In this document: positions 1 to 13,560 of the stretch, one piece after another
Numbering within the stretch: position 1 is the first letter of the stretch
How the letters are laid out: each line of letters starts with the position of its first letter
From: Lithospermum erythrorhizon
Taxonomy: Eukaryota > Streptophyta > Magnoliopsida > Boraginales > Boraginaceae
Length of the DNA stretch: 64,000 nt
Assembly: GCA_019722365.1 (NCBI GenBank)
Contig: JADFUC010000709.1
Span: forward strand, 558,001 to 622,000
Direction of reading: 5' to 3'
Made by a program: the position numbers and the translations under genes
The notes under the pieces: generated by a model
What the model saw: only the letters and a program-made list of their open reading frames with translations
What the model was told of the DNA's origin: nothing
Database searches by the model: none

Positions 1-1241
1 GGTTGACCTCGAACGCGGTCAGTCCGGTCGCTTTAGAGATTCTCTAAATGGTCATGAGGCGAGTTAGTGTCTGTGTGATCGTTAGATGGTCATAGCTGCT
101 TGTTTAGCCACTAGGTGAACTCCTGAATATAATACGATGTTATTTTTCCAAATTCGAGGTTTGAAAGTCAAGAGTCGGTATTAAACTCGCTATATCACAG
201 TACCTTCTAACCCTATTAATTATTTACCTCTATCAATAATTTATATCAGTCAGTATTAAGCAGAAATTCTATTTAGTTTGAATGCAGATGAATTAGAGAA
301 TTGGGTGGAATTGTTTTAAGCTAAGAAAGTAGTAATATTAAGGCCCTCTTGCTTAATACTATACTAAATCAAGCCTAAAGTTCTAATAAACTGGAAATGT
401 CCAAAGTTAATTCACATCACCCGTACAACCATACGGGATAATGTCATAAGGCCTGCCTACCATATCCAAAGCTCGGAAGTACCAAATTAAAAGTTTCGTC
501 TTTTATCCACCAGATCACTGATCGATTCCTATCCCAACTTAGGATCATATTTATTGTCCAAAGATAACCTACAAGAGAGCCTAAACCAAGACTCAACCAA
601 ATCAAGTCCAAGACCACACCAAATTCAACTAAAGATTCAAAGAATCATAAGTAACAATAGAATAGGTATTTAATCTCAACTCCATTTGATAAATTATTTT
701 GAAAATTTTAGATAATTTTCTAAAAGGATTTATTGTATTAATACGCATACATTATAAATAATAAAATTTAGAGTTACAACTAAGCATACTCAAATGGGAG
801 GATGTTGTAATGTTCCATATTGGTTAGATTTTACATTTTTACCAATGATAATAAATAAGTTGTGTTAGAATTCTAAACAATCAAGAAGATTTGGAGGAAG
901 TATAAATTTGTCGATCAAAATACAAAGATAACAATGTTGCTATTGAGGTAGTAGGAAATAAGCTATTGTAACACCTTGTAAATATACATATAATCATTAA
1001 ACCTAAAAACGAGATTACTCAACAAGCTTGAATTTGCATTGTAAGACCCCCCTTAAAAAAACTTGTATTGCAAGAGACTTTCTCCCCTTCATGGTTGTTA
1101 ACGATCCCTTTATTCTGTTTAGATCGAATTTTCTCAAAAACATTATTATTAAGACATGTTATATTGTATACATTACTTCTCTAGACGGAATTAATTAATG
1201 AGGTAGATGCAATTAGCTATGACTTTTAATTCTTGAAATGG
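1..1241. other. Left flank without a recognised gene
   Basis: No open frame of note and no recognisable domain on either strand. The first ~120 bases are GC-richer than the rest, and the remainder is AT-rich. The last ~200 bases lie downstream of the minus-strand WAT1-related gene and probably hold its 3' UTR. Nothing else can be supported here. Confidence 0.5.
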
Positions 1242-3946
1242 TTATGCCATATCTTCATTCACTTCAGATCTTGAACGCTCCTTCTGCAAATCATCATTTG
1301 AAGTAGAATTGCTTATTTGCTCTTTCTTTTTTCCCCACAACACACAATATAGCCCACCAACAAGCAATATTGCTCCCAACACACTGCATCAAATCAAACA
1401 AGTCTAATTAACAATGGACATATATATACTCATTTAAAAAAAAATCCAATATACTACAACTAAAACTTTATTTGAGTAAGTTATTAAAATTTATTACCTG
1501 CCCAAAGTAGTTATTTCCCCAAATAAAAAAGCAGAAGAAAGCATTGTGAAGATCAAGACCATAGGAGTTGTCATGGCAAAAAAGACTGCTCCTTTCCTCT
1601 CAACGACCCATGCTTGCAAGTAAAACGTAACGCCTGTGACTAATATTCCCTGCATCAATATTCCAAGCAATTTCCAGTTAGACACATAATATATTTCAAT
1701 AATATAATTTAAAGGAGATCATGAAAATAAAAAGATGTTTTCCCCATCAACTTACACAATAAGCAACTGATAAAAGTCTGATATTCCAACCGAGGACCCA
1801 TTCAGAAGGGTTTCTTTCGACAATAATGGCAATTACAAATGATTGAATTGCACTGAAGAAGCATTGAATGGTTATGAGCAGCAGTTTTGAAGGGTAGCTA
1901 AGCAATATTCGACCCTGTCAAAATTAAGTTATTAAAATTAATTTAAGATGGAGGTAGTATACTTCGAATAACATATAAATATATAATATATCGAGTTCAA
2001 AATCTAAAAAATCAACGATATCAGTAAAAGATGAATAAAATATGTATAATTTTATAATTGTGTAATACCTGTATAACGAGCCACAAGCCCCAGCATGTGT
2101 TGGAAAGGAGCATAAGGAAAACTCCCTTTATCCAATTTGAGTTGCTGGAATCAGCATGTGCATGAAGTTGGAAATTGAAAATGTGGTGATGAAGCAAAAG
2201 TTTCAAGAAAGGGCCCTTATAAAATGCAATGGTTGCAACTCCTCCAACACATAGTGCAACTCCTGCAAGCTTTGAGAGCCCAGCTTTCGTCTTCACATTC
2301 ACCTTTTCCATTCTGAAAATAATTGCAAACTTAACAAATTAAATAAATTAAGACTTGTTTAATACAAATAAAATTTTATTCATGCCGTGTATTGATCGAA
2401 TATATATGCAAAGTGTGATATTGACTAAACACCAAATTAAATTTTGATGATTGATTGCAATTTGTTACTTTTAATTATTAAAATCAAATTGATAATTTTC
2501 TAGGGATCATCAAATTAGTAATAATATATATAGCTAGCTACTTTTTTATTCTTACTTAATGATTTAAAGCAGTATTATTGTGTCCTGCCCCTGAAAAACT
2601 CAAATAATGTCGGTGTTTAACTATAAAACTACTATATAAATGTCCTTTTTATTACGGAGTATTATTTTATGAAGTAGTGTTTCGTCATGCATCCATAAAA
2701 GAAAGAAAAGGACAACAAATACTTGCACTAGTTAGGTTACTTTAATAGGATATACAAAAATAAAAGCAACTTTATTTTGTATAATAGATAGTGATGCATT
2801 CAGTATATATTGTCAATCTTAGCTTTTATATTGGTATGCTTCAAAGGATTGATTGACATTTACGATAATATTAAATTATAGTTTGTAGCATAGTTCAGAT
2901 GCTGCTGTCTGCTGGGACATTACCTGAGAATTATTATTGTAGTCTGAGTGGGCATCTCTTGATGGTACATTATGATTTATGAAAAGATTATTTAATGTGG
3001 TAATTATGAAAATAGTCCCCATATATATAATGATAGAATTATCACTAATAGTGTAATCTCTAACATTTCATAAAAATCTTGTACGGTGTTCAAAATATTG
3101 TGAGCACAGTTGCAATATCATGCAATTTTGTGTCTTGTATGTATTCAAAATATTTATTCAATTACATAGAAAAACTATAGCTCACTAACTGCCACATAGT
3201 AGATTAAACTCAACTCGGTAACTATCAGGGACTGGTAATAAGTACAATTGGATCACATTTATTGAGATCATTTTATGGTTTTAGAAATTACCTAGATTTA
3301 TAACTCAAATGCAATAAACATGTATATTTGAGAACTGGAAATGAAAAGTAAACATGTATATCTTTAATTGCAGAGGAAATAAATATTTTCTTATGATATA
3401 CTACCTGAATAGCAGAGCAAGAAAAAATGTAATGACTGGAAGACTGTTGGTTGTAGCGGCGGCTAAAGTTGCTGTTGTATATTTCAGTGCCACACCATAA
3501 ATATTTAAGCTCATTGTGATTCTGCAATTCAATCATGCAGATTATTTTATTAGCGACCTACTTTAATTTCTTAGATATTCAATTCAATGGTTCGATTATC
3601 TCATCCTTACCCAACCAAAGATAACATGAAAATCTTGACAAATATGATTAACGATATTGGTGGAGCAGTTTTCCTGAAAGTAAAGTAAGAACAAGGAATT
3701 TTAAGGAAAACATATATAACAATTATAAGTTAACATGATTAGTGTATGGGTCTAACCAGAATACTAATTTGTTACGAGAAGAAAAAAATATTACCGTTCG
3801 AGAAATAAGGCAACGGGAGCTAAGAAGATAGCGGCACTTGCTTGTCTATAAAAGATAAAAATGAAGGTATTCATCCCAACATTGAATGCTGCCTTAGACA
3901 GCAAGAACATGCCAAAGTTATAAATCAATAATAACATTATGAACAT
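1242..3946 (-). CDS. WAT1-related / UMAMIT-type (EamA, drug/metabolite superfamily) transporter
   Basis: Seven exons join in one frame: 3946-3795, 3673-3611, 3521-3405, 2312-2069, 1914-1756, 1649-1498 and 1383-1242 (TAA), giving 342 aa. The product has the two tandem EamA domains and about ten membrane helices of the MtN21/WAT1 family. Family signatures seen are GMFLLSKAAFNVGMNTF followed by YRQASAA in exon 1, KYTTATLAAATTNSLP in exon 3, SNTCWGLW in exon 4, and VTGVTFYLQAWVVERKG in exon 6. The charged tail after VLWGKKKE is cytosolic by family analogy. Members export amino acids, auxin or related metabolites from plasma membrane or tonoplast; the substrate cannot be read from sequence. Intron 3 is unusually long (1,092 nt). 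The start at 3946 is the first ATG after an in-frame TGA at 3961-3959. Two further ATGs lie just upstream of that TGA in the same frame, so the usual few residues before KP are lost. Family very sure, start less so. Confidence 0.9.
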
Positions 3947-3961
3947 ATAAGCTGGTTTTCA

Positions 3962-4660
3962 CATTTTCATTTAGAGTTATTTCAGCTAAGAAGCTTATTA
4001 ATTGGGCGTATAAGATATGCAATTAGCATATAGGCTTTCTTATTTTGTTTGATGGCTATATTAACACAAATTTGTTGCATTGGGTGATGGTAACAGATTG
4101 AGAGAAAGGGTATTTATATAGAGATTCGTCAAAATGCTTTTTCTTTTTCATTTCATCAACTTCCTTTTATTTTCCTCCCCTAATTTTTTAAGCTATTTAT
4201 CACGTTCGGAATGTACAAGAGTCTTTAATATATACCCAGCATATTATTTCTATGGCGAATACTGCAGTACCATTTAATATGCAATAAGATGAGTTGTTAA
4301 ATTGTATTCTGAGTACGCGTTACAGTTATCTTTGTTCTTTATAAATTTTTTTTTCTGCCTTTGGATTTCTGAATTTAATTTATTTTGAATAAAAAACTTA
4401 TTATTTTATTATAATCGATCAAGTATTTAATCACAAATATTTTTTATCCATTGGTTAGAAAATTTCTGTCTTAAATTCTTCATTATTTTACAATTTTGTC
4501 TAACAACACGTGATGGTATGATTGATACATGCGTTTGGAGAATAACTTGATGTAACTAATTTAAAATATTGTTACCAATACTAATGTTATATTTATTATT
4601 TGTAATTATAAATATATTTTCACCTATTTATAAGGAGTTAATGATTATTACCTTATATAT
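3962..4660. other. Upstream region of the WAT1-related gene
   Basis: AT-rich sequence with no recognised coding content. It contains the 5' flank of the minus-strand transporter; a TATA-like stretch (tatttatata) lies near 4110-4120, about 160 bases before the start codon. A CACGTG core is present near 4507-4512. No other element is recognisable. Confidence 0.4.
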
Positions 4661-4893
4661 TATTCCCTTCATCCCAAAAAGATTGTTCCATTTTGACTTT
4701 CACGATCTCCAAGACACTTTAAATATAATATTCTCAGAATATATATGTGAAATTATAAAAGTTGATATTTTAAAAATATAATAAACGAATCTAAATAAGA
4801 TCTTACATGTCTATATTATTTATCGACTAATTAGAATTCATTGTCAAATTTTATAAAAGTCAATCTAAAATAGAAATGGAATAATTTCTTTTA
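4661..4893. mobile_element. Stowaway-like MITE
   Basis: The left end starts ATTCCCTTCATCCCAAAAAG and runs on through GATTGTTCCATTTTGACTTT. The right end (near 4855-4893) reads in reverse as a diverged copy of this (ATTATTCCATTT with GATTGAC). Terminal inverted ends of the CTCCCTTCGTCCC type, ~230 bp length and AT-rich interior match plant Tc1/mariner-derived MITEs. It is non-coding; a 70-aa frame inside (4569-4781) is fortuitous. Right boundary uncertain. Confidence 0.5.
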
Positions 4894-5600
4894 GAACAAG
4901 TGAGTACAAAATTGTCACTTTCAACTTGTTTATCAAATGTTTTCTTTTTAATTATTTGCATTTGATCTTCATAAACTGTAGAGAATAGGTTACAATTTCT
5001 TTTCACTAAATAATGCATATATTAATTGGAAATTATTCTAATAGATTTTGTTCTAATATATTAAGAACCCTATCGCAGCACGGATTGAATTATTACAACT
5101 GGATTGAAATGCTAATTAAAAATGTCAAACAAGTTTACAAAACAATCGATATCGGTCGGAATCCAAAATAATCTCAGGACAAGATTCTTCAATTCTTCTA
5201 TTCTTCAACTTATCAATCATTGTTTTTCTCAATCTTGCAGTATTCAGCTCACAAATTCCAATTAAGTAAAATTATCACCAATAAAAATAGTACGTAGATT
5301 CAGAGTTTTCCTCAAAAATCAAGGACTGGGGATTGTTTCTTCCAAAGAATTCAAGAAGTTATTTATGGTTGGTTATTTGAAGACTTGTTTTCCTTGAAGA
5401 TACATGTCGACAAGTCAAAAGCATCATGATCATCTCAAATACCAATGCAAACCTCGTATTTTCATAACATTTTCTTTGGTGAAGAGGTCGATTTAAAAGA
5501 TTATGTATAACCCAAGCTTGCATTTGAGTATTATCAGAATATTATTCGGGTTTAGAAATCTCTAATTTGTGTTAGAGCAAGGTTGTTAAACCGTAATTTA
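4894..5600. other. Intergenic, nothing recognised
   Basis: AT-rich sequence with no frame resembling a known protein on either strand, no tRNA and no clear terminal repeat. Confidence 0.4.
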
Positions 5601-7900
5601 AACCAAACCACGAACCGAGCTTGGCAGTCGGTAAAAGTTTCCTAGATATTTTTAGCGCTGACCCTAATGAGACTTTATATTATCCTTTAACCTTATCATC
5701 ATCCAAATCTTCATTTTCTCTCTTCCATGGCCGAACTCCTCCATCTTTTTCCCTCAAAGATTTTCTTTCCATTTTCTTCTCATTTCATAGCCATCCTAAA
5801 ATTTCCCGGAGAGTTTCCTGTTTCATTTCACGGTCGGGCGTGAAGCAGTTCTAACTTTGGTATTTCTGAGTCTGGTGATGTTGACTTTGGGAATCGAGCG
5901 ACTTTGAAAGCTGAATGCTTATTATGTTACAGAACCGCCATTTGCCTAGATTATCGTATAGCAGTTGATAATTATCGATGGATGGGTTGAAATTGTCGAG
6001 GATTATAGCTGGACTTTTGACAATTTTTCTAAATGGCTTTTTAAATGATAGAAGTATACTCTTTGGACTTTTACTAGGATTATTTTGGAGGTGTAAATTG
6101 TGATTTTGTGGTGATTAGAGAATGTCTTGATATTTCGAGTTCTCAAGTCGAAAGTAAATGAATTACTGGACATGATGATTAGAAATGTGAGGATTAGTGT
6201 AATATCGGAATGTTAGAGCCTGGAACTCAAGTATTGGAACTTGATTGTTAATAGGAAAGGTCATAACTCAAGTTGGAATAAGGTGATGGGGAAAACTTTT
6301 GTCAAGGATATTCAAGTATCGTATACGAATTTTATATGTACATGTTATATTATTAGTCAAGTATTAGTGTGTGATTATAATTTTGAATTTGCTTTACGCT
6401 GATCAAGGGAGAGGACCATTGTTGTGATTAAGTTGAGTTTCATTTAGTTAGCCGAGGTTTAGCATCTATCTCAAAGGCTGATTAACTGCTTGATTACTTA
6501 ATATGCGTATGTATATACTTTGATTTGTGTTGAATTATAAGTGTTGATTATGCGCCAGCGGGTCACAGCCGCTGAGTTGCATTACAGTCTATGGAGTTGT
6601 GTGTGTTTTGAGAGTTGTTTGTACTGCATTAAAGAAATTGTGATATGAGCTGACGTTGTCGGGCCGAGTTGTTTGTCCGCATTCGCTTCGCCTCTGCAAT
6701 ATTTGGTGAGCTGCCCTCGCACTTGGCAACGATTCGTGATTGCTTCGCACCTTTGTTACGATTCGGGTGATAGCTTGCGCCCACGACATAAAGCTTCTCC
6801 TCGCAGTCGGTGCTGCTGATTATAAGATTAGTTGCAGAACCGACTTATACTGGAAGTTGTTGAAGCCGACATTGTGGGTCGAAGCCGGTTGAAAGGATAA
6901 TCAAGAACAGTCGTATAGAGTCGAAGGCCAAAGGCCGAGTTAGTCGCGTCACAAGATGCTCAGTCGTCAGGTGTCAGGTGTCGTTATTGTCCTGATGTAA
7001 GAAGGCTGATTGTCGCGGATGTTGCGTATGCTTTTTCCTCGATATCGACGCATGCTATCATGGATTGCCATTATTTTGATAATCCCGCTTAGTAACAATT
7101 TATGACCGTGATGAAATGATAATGAATTTATTAATACTTTATATTAAGATCTGTTAAAATCACATACCACCTCAAGGCCGTGGTGTAGCATTAATTCATT
7201 TGGTACAATATCAGAATCGGGCTGATTTCATTCTCGAGAGAGAGGATTCACTAAGCTTCTGCAGCCTTACAACTTATTCGCAAATTAAATTTTATCAAGC
7301 AGGGTCGATGGCAAGTGGGGCGATTGCTCCGTCAGTCAGTTTTTCTTCATGTCATAATAGACCTAAGTTACCTACAAGGCACAATCCTCACAATTACTTT
7401 GTTTGATCACAATATATCCGTATGTTGCCTGTTATTTTGAAACACTGTCAATGACGCATCTTGACACAGTTTCCAGATTGTTATATGGCTGTGAATACCC
7501 ACGACATCATTTTCTTAAACCTAAGTTAGTTTTTCTATATGGCACATTTTACGAAAGGTTGTTATTTTCAACAGTCATCCATCGGACGTACGACTGTGTC
7601 CGTGATTCGTATCATTCTAACTCAGTACATTTGACTGCTATTAATTCTGTTGAAGATGAAATTTCTGCTATCCCTGCGGTTGGTTTCATTTTTCGGTTTT
7701 ATAAGGTGATGGAAGCCAAAGGTCCAAGATTAGCCAGGTCATTTTTGGGGAAATATAGTCCGAAATACCAAATAGCTACTCAATTGGCAACTTGTACACG
7801 TTATTTAAAAAAACATTTTAAATTATGCCACAAGCTATAGTAAAAATAAGCGTAACACTAATTCAAACATGATTACTATATGGATTATATGATATTATAG
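5600..7900. other. GC-richer anonymous block, possibly decayed LTR-retrotransposon DNA
   Basis: Base composition rises clearly above the flanks, especially at 6540-7010, where GGGCCGAG- and GAAGCCGG-type words and CpG occur. This texture is typical of LTR or untranslated parts of plant Ty3/gypsy elements. A 145-codon frame at 7403-7840 (plus) is the longest in the block but shows no motif I can defend; a vague likeness to an integrase tail was not convincing. No primer-binding site, polypurine tract or paired LTRs were found. Treat as unassigned repeat-like DNA. Confidence 0.3.
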
Positions 7901-10900
7901 ATCATCATCGTCCTAAGAATCAGAGGATTAAGGTTGCATTTTGGGCTAATTAAAACCACTTCATTAATGTTGCTAACGATATCACGCACGTGTTTGATTT
8001 ATTGATTAGTCAATCCATCAAACTGCTTTAAGAAAAAATGAAGCTTTATTTGTATTATGTATAGTTTAGTTTAGACTTTGTATATTTGTTTTCATCATAG
8101 ATTAAATAAAAAGGTATTTAGTTACTTCAACTATATATAATTGATGTGATTATGTAATGTACATAGTCTTTCTTTAAGTCCTACTAGTCCAAAATGATAC
8201 AGTGCATTAATAGATTACATTGAAGGGAGGGGATGTCTGGGTGAAAGTAGGTCAGTCTAATTTGATTTCTTTTATAAATTCTACCATCGTCAAAATTTTT
8301 ATAATTTCTTAATAAAATATTTTTATCTAAAACAATCATCTATTTTGGTATCAGTTAAGATATATCAGATATATTAAAAAATTAATAACAAAGTATTAAA
8401 ACAAACCAACTCCTTTCTTCTAAATCAGTTCTCGCCTAATAATTTACTGAATTTAAACCGATTTCAAATTTATATGATTACTTATTTTTATATTTTTAAA
8501 AAATTATTAATAAATTTACTGTGCCGGGATTTCATTTTCAGATCTAAGACAAGAGATGTATTATTCTACGGCAACCTTGAATAATTTAAACCAACTCCTT
8601 TCTCATCCCTTACTCCATTGGTTCAAATTATTATAAGCACTCCTCATGTCCATTTTGTAGAATGACATTCCCGAGGATCGGGTACTTTTTCGGCGCATGA
8701 AAATTATGCGTAATTTGGCCCGCAACAAATGCGTGATGATATTCTACTAACGCCATTAGAGACAAAGATAAATAAGTAGATGATTTGTATTATTGATTCT
8801 CTTATCAACGACTTTCGCGATTTGGAAGAATACATTTCTATTGTAATTAAGACAAAAATCTAATGATCTATTTATTTATTTATCTAATTCAATCTTATAA
8901 TTCCTTTGGTTTCCCGCCTGTCCTATTGTTTTTAAATTACACATCCCTTCATTTAATAGGAATATTCCAATAGCCTACTTCTTGAGCAATTTAATTAACA
9001 TTTAGAATGGTATTTCGGTATTTTTAGGCATTGCAGTGATTCTTGAAATGGTGTATTTTGGTGATTTTTTAAACGGCGATTTGCATTTTTCTAGCCCTCA
9101 TAATTGTACAAATATAACAACAAAAATAGAGTTCAAATATTCACGCCAAATGACTTGCTCTCCGGGTATAATATTTATTTACATTACATACTAAGAGAAC
9201 TAGGGTAATGAGTGTTAGTCAGAATTCCTAAAATTTTAAAAATTATATTTCTACTATTAAATTTTCTTCATTTACATTATACCAAAGGTATTTTACTATT
9301 TAAATTAACAGGCACAATACATAGATGACAAGTTGCAATATTTCTCTCAATATATACAATACAAAAAATCATGTGATGCATTGTCCCATAAATTGTGTTA
9401 ATAATGACCTGTAAATTTTGTTGTGTGTAATACGTCTTTCCTGCTTATTTTAAATTTGGGGTGATTTTTATTCAAGATTTTAAGGAATTATATGGAGCTC
9501 ACCACACAACTTACATTGTACAAAATTCTTGATTCGCCTAATACTGTACTAACAAAGAGATTGATTGGCTGCTGTAATTGCTGTCATACGGTCATACCAT
9601 ACCATCATATGCATTCTTCTTTGAGGTGCTCTTAATCTTTTTCTTTTGATGAATTGCATTGGATTCCAAGGAAATTAGTATTTATCAATATAATACTCAA
9701 CCATGTTCTACTTTCGGAAACAGACTAAGCATTTATTAATACTCTAGGCACAAAAATTATGCTTATTGTTAAACGTAAAGCTAAGCCAAGTGGTGATTCA
9801 AATGCTTGAATTGATTCTTTTACTTTAATTTGTTCAAATGATCTTCCCCCTTTTGAAAATAAAGCAATTTAACAAATTATTTTATTATTGTTTAATAATA
9901 CTAATTAATTTTAAAATGAAATGAGATGTCAATCACAAATGATTTTCCTCCGTTACGAAGCAAGCACTTCAATAATTATACGAGAATTGAGTGTCAAGAA
10001 CATTGTGATCTATCTTCCTTCTTTTTTTTTTGTAATAGCATAGATTCTATAGATCAAATATTGATCCATCCACTCATATCTTTATTTTAGAGAGTTAAAT
10101 GTAGAAATTATGAGGGTGAATATATTCAGGGGAATATATTGCAGAAAATATTACCATTATATATTAATGTTTGTAGATGATCTATTGCAGTCCCCTACTA
10201 AAAGATAGGAATAAACTCACATAGTAAGAAAATTTGTAACATGATTCAAATATATATGTTGTTAATCCCTTTCTATAATGGAGTTTTACAATGAAAAGTT
10301 TCATTTATTATTGATTGTTCGAGCCTTATTGTCACCTTCAATATCATTTCAATTAATACTTACTTTTGTTTTTTTCACAAACTCAATCATGGTTAAAACT
10401 TTATAAGTTCCTATTGGCAATAGGAGATGTACCCGTAAATATATCACCTTCTTGTATGTTTTGATATATTCGATATAAAAAATATTGTCCATCAATAATA
10501 TTTGACCAAGTTGTTATTCTAATTCTTTTTTTACAAAAATGTATGATGTGTATTAGTACATATGTCCAATTTATATATGTGAACATCAAAATTTAGCTAA
10601 CTTAAGAACACTTGGGTATATAGAAATGGATGGAGAAAAACGTAAACATCAATTACTGAGACATATATATGGTATCGCTCTATTCAATTATGACGATTAA
10701 AGTTTCGCATCAAACATAAAAAATTCGTCATCAATTTGAATTGATGCAAAATAAAAAACCAGTGAAATATTCAAACTTGTGGGTTAATAAACCTGATTTT
10801 TTTCCATATTTAATTAGAGATATTTGTCATCTTCTTTGAACAAATGGAGCAAAATAAATTTAAATTTAGTTTACCTTTTGCGATCAACATAAATACAAAC

Positions 10901-11700
10901 TTTGTAACCTTTTGTGATCAACTAAACTTATTAAGGTATTTAAAGAGAAAAATTATTAATCTTGAAAACCTGACTGTTCCTGAAGAATCCCTCATTTTTG
11001 AACTTAATCACGCTTATCTGATGAAATGATCACTGACTTGTTTTAATTTTTGTATGCAAAGTCTAAGCTCAGATAGTGGATTTTGCAACATCTTTATCGA
11101 TGAAAAACATAAAGCTTAATTTGGTTGAAATGAAGTTGTGATACAATTTAGAGAACCCTTATATAAATAATTAATTTAATCATTTGAAATCGTGAAAAAT
11201 CAGTGTTAATTATCAAATAAAGAAACACATGGCCGTCACAAGTAACCTGATAATGAAATGAAAGCAGCCTTGGCTTACCCTGAAACACAAGATTGATTAT
11301 CATATATTGTTTGACTCCGGCTGTCAAAAAGAAGTTGTATTTTGACCACTTGAAAAAGAAGAAGAATGATATGGGGCGAAATTAATGCAAGCGAAAAAGG
11401 ATTATTGACTCTGAGCGGCTTAGTTGCTTGATGGAAGAATCTAGAATTTTTCTCTGGCGACATTAAAATGAGCTCCTCTCCCATCCCTTTTAAAAAGATT
11501 TATTCACATTTCTAAATTTAATTAAATTTTGATTTTTTCCTAATCTTTGAATTTAAATAACTTTAATGTGTTATATATTTATTTTGAAAAATATATCAAT
11601 ATGTAGTATTTTCAACATTTTACTATTAAATCGATGAATTTTGATTCCTAAAATCTGCACCTCTACGTTAACCAGAGACCAGAAGACTGTGAATGCAAAG
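7900..11700. other. AT-rich intergenic DNA, nothing recognised
   Basis: Long AT-rich stretch. The frames at 10401-10589 (minus), 10844-11029 (plus) and 11275-11484 (minus) are 60-70 codons, have low-complexity or random composition and no family likeness. No RNA gene or repeat boundary was identified. Confidence 0.4.
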
Positions 11701-13560
11701 AAGAACTTTTATTAATTTAAAGTAAGCAAAATAAAATCCATCGTAGTTGAAAATTCCTGAATTATGATGGATGCGGTTGCTTATCTAAATCTGGCTGAGT
11801 GATCGACTATCAAAACCTGAGGATCTCTAAAGTTTGGTAAACGCATTCAGACGCTTCGATCATCAATTTCATTTGGTCTGATAGAGCTGCATTGCTTCTG
11901 CCATCTGAAGCTCACTCTGAGCTGACTTGTCTTGAATTTATTGATTCGGATAATGAGTTTATATGGCATCCTAGCCTCTGGCTAATTTATCACTGGAGTT
12001 ATTGTCCAAGTCGGTGTTCTTAGTGGTATTCACCGCCGTCGCTACTGGACTGATTTTCGGTTCGACTCGACCGGTCTATGTTGCATTGACGGACCCACCG
12101 CAGTCGTCTCACAGCCGTTAATCTTCACCAGAAGGATTCTGGCGGACGTTCCCCAAAGCGGACCGCAGAATAATGCCACTGCCTCTAGCGGACTGTACCG
12201 ATATGGTAATGCCTTGGGTGAACTTGATCGGGGATTTAAACTGAAATTCTTAAACAAGCGCTGAAGGAGACAAGCAAGTTGTTAAAGAATATTTCTTTGT
12301 ATTTACAAATGACCTTTGCAAGGCCTGCTTGCCCAGTGGGTGCCTTAGTGAGATTTAAATTTCACCAAGCTAGCCAAAATACAATGCCTAGCAAATTTTT
12401 TATCTACTAGGGAGAATAATTGACTCAAAGTCGAGTATCCTAACCTATCATGATACCGATCGAATGATACAGCCTTAAAGAACAGGTTTTCCCGCCTCGA
12501 CCTGTTTATAAGGATCTAGGGAATGTTTGTATTTATCTCGAACTTAGCGAATCAAACCTCGAGGTTTTCATATATTCATGTAAGATTTATGAATAATCGT
12601 GTACTCAGACTGTTCTAGTTATTCAAGCATTCCTAAGAGATCTCAGATTAGATCATCAAATTTTAAGAGTTTAATTCAAGAACTAATGCTAAGCCATAAG
12701 GTAATCTTAATTTCAAGCCGCCTATTTTGTGCTACTCCTAAGATAAGTTTTCATCAATTAAAATTATGTTTCTGCCAGTGGTTTAAAAGACGAACTTGGG
12801 GAGAATTTCCTGTAGAGGTCTCTGTGAGTTTCTGTGTTTTTCTGGTATTTTCTAATGAGAATGTTTGTATCAGTATTTTCAAAAATATGGGGTATTTATA
12901 GTTTTCGCTTCACATTGCTGGCGGATGGTTTGTTTAATCTGTGGACTATGATCTAACCATTAAATTTCAGGCAAGATCCGAACTGTCGGATTTGAGAATA
13001 CTGGTCTCTGGGCAATTAAAATAGGCACCTTTATAAAAGAATTTTCTGATTCTTTTTCTAGTCAAACACATTTTCATGATAACCTTGACCCTTTGGAAAC
13101 CCTAAGTGGTTCCCGAACTACATAACTTCCTCACGAGTCTCCCCACGAACTGGAACATTTAAAGCTTCAAATTTAGCCTCATGCGCATTTTTAATGCCAT
13201 AAAATTATGGATTTATAGGCTCGAATCCTAAAATTTAATGAACTAATTGGGCTATTTAGAATTTCACATTAACTGAGGTTACCGATCGAGAACCCTAGCC
13301 ACGGTCATTTTTTAGTGGCTCGATTTTAATTAATTTGATTAAGTCATCTTAATTATTTTAATTATATTTTAATAAATTTTCATTGTCTACAAAGACAAAC
13401 TTGACAATTTTTTATTGGTTCTTCTTTCATCCAAAAATTCTTAAGGTTTCGGAGGCCAAATTCTATATATTCTGAAATTTAAACGAAATAATTTTATGGC
13501 ACGAAATAGAATTTCTAAATTTTAGTTGCATGGACAAACTCACTCCAACTACGCTAGGCG
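11700..13560. other. GC-richer island in AT-rich DNA, unassigned
   Basis: From about 11760 to 13330 the composition becomes mixed. The core at 12000-12260 is rich in CG, with several CCG/CGG triplets. Frames of 71 codons (12042-12257, minus) and 100 codons (12599-12901, plus) exist but neither resembles a known domain. The texture resembles old retrotransposon DNA, as at 6.5-7.0 kb, but no LTR pair or coding domain supports that. Confidence 0.25.

Noticed and set aside
7403..7840. 145-codon plus frame, considered as a gypsy integrase fragment
   Set aside because: Likeness was limited to a few scattered residues without the diagnostic HPQTDG-type motif.
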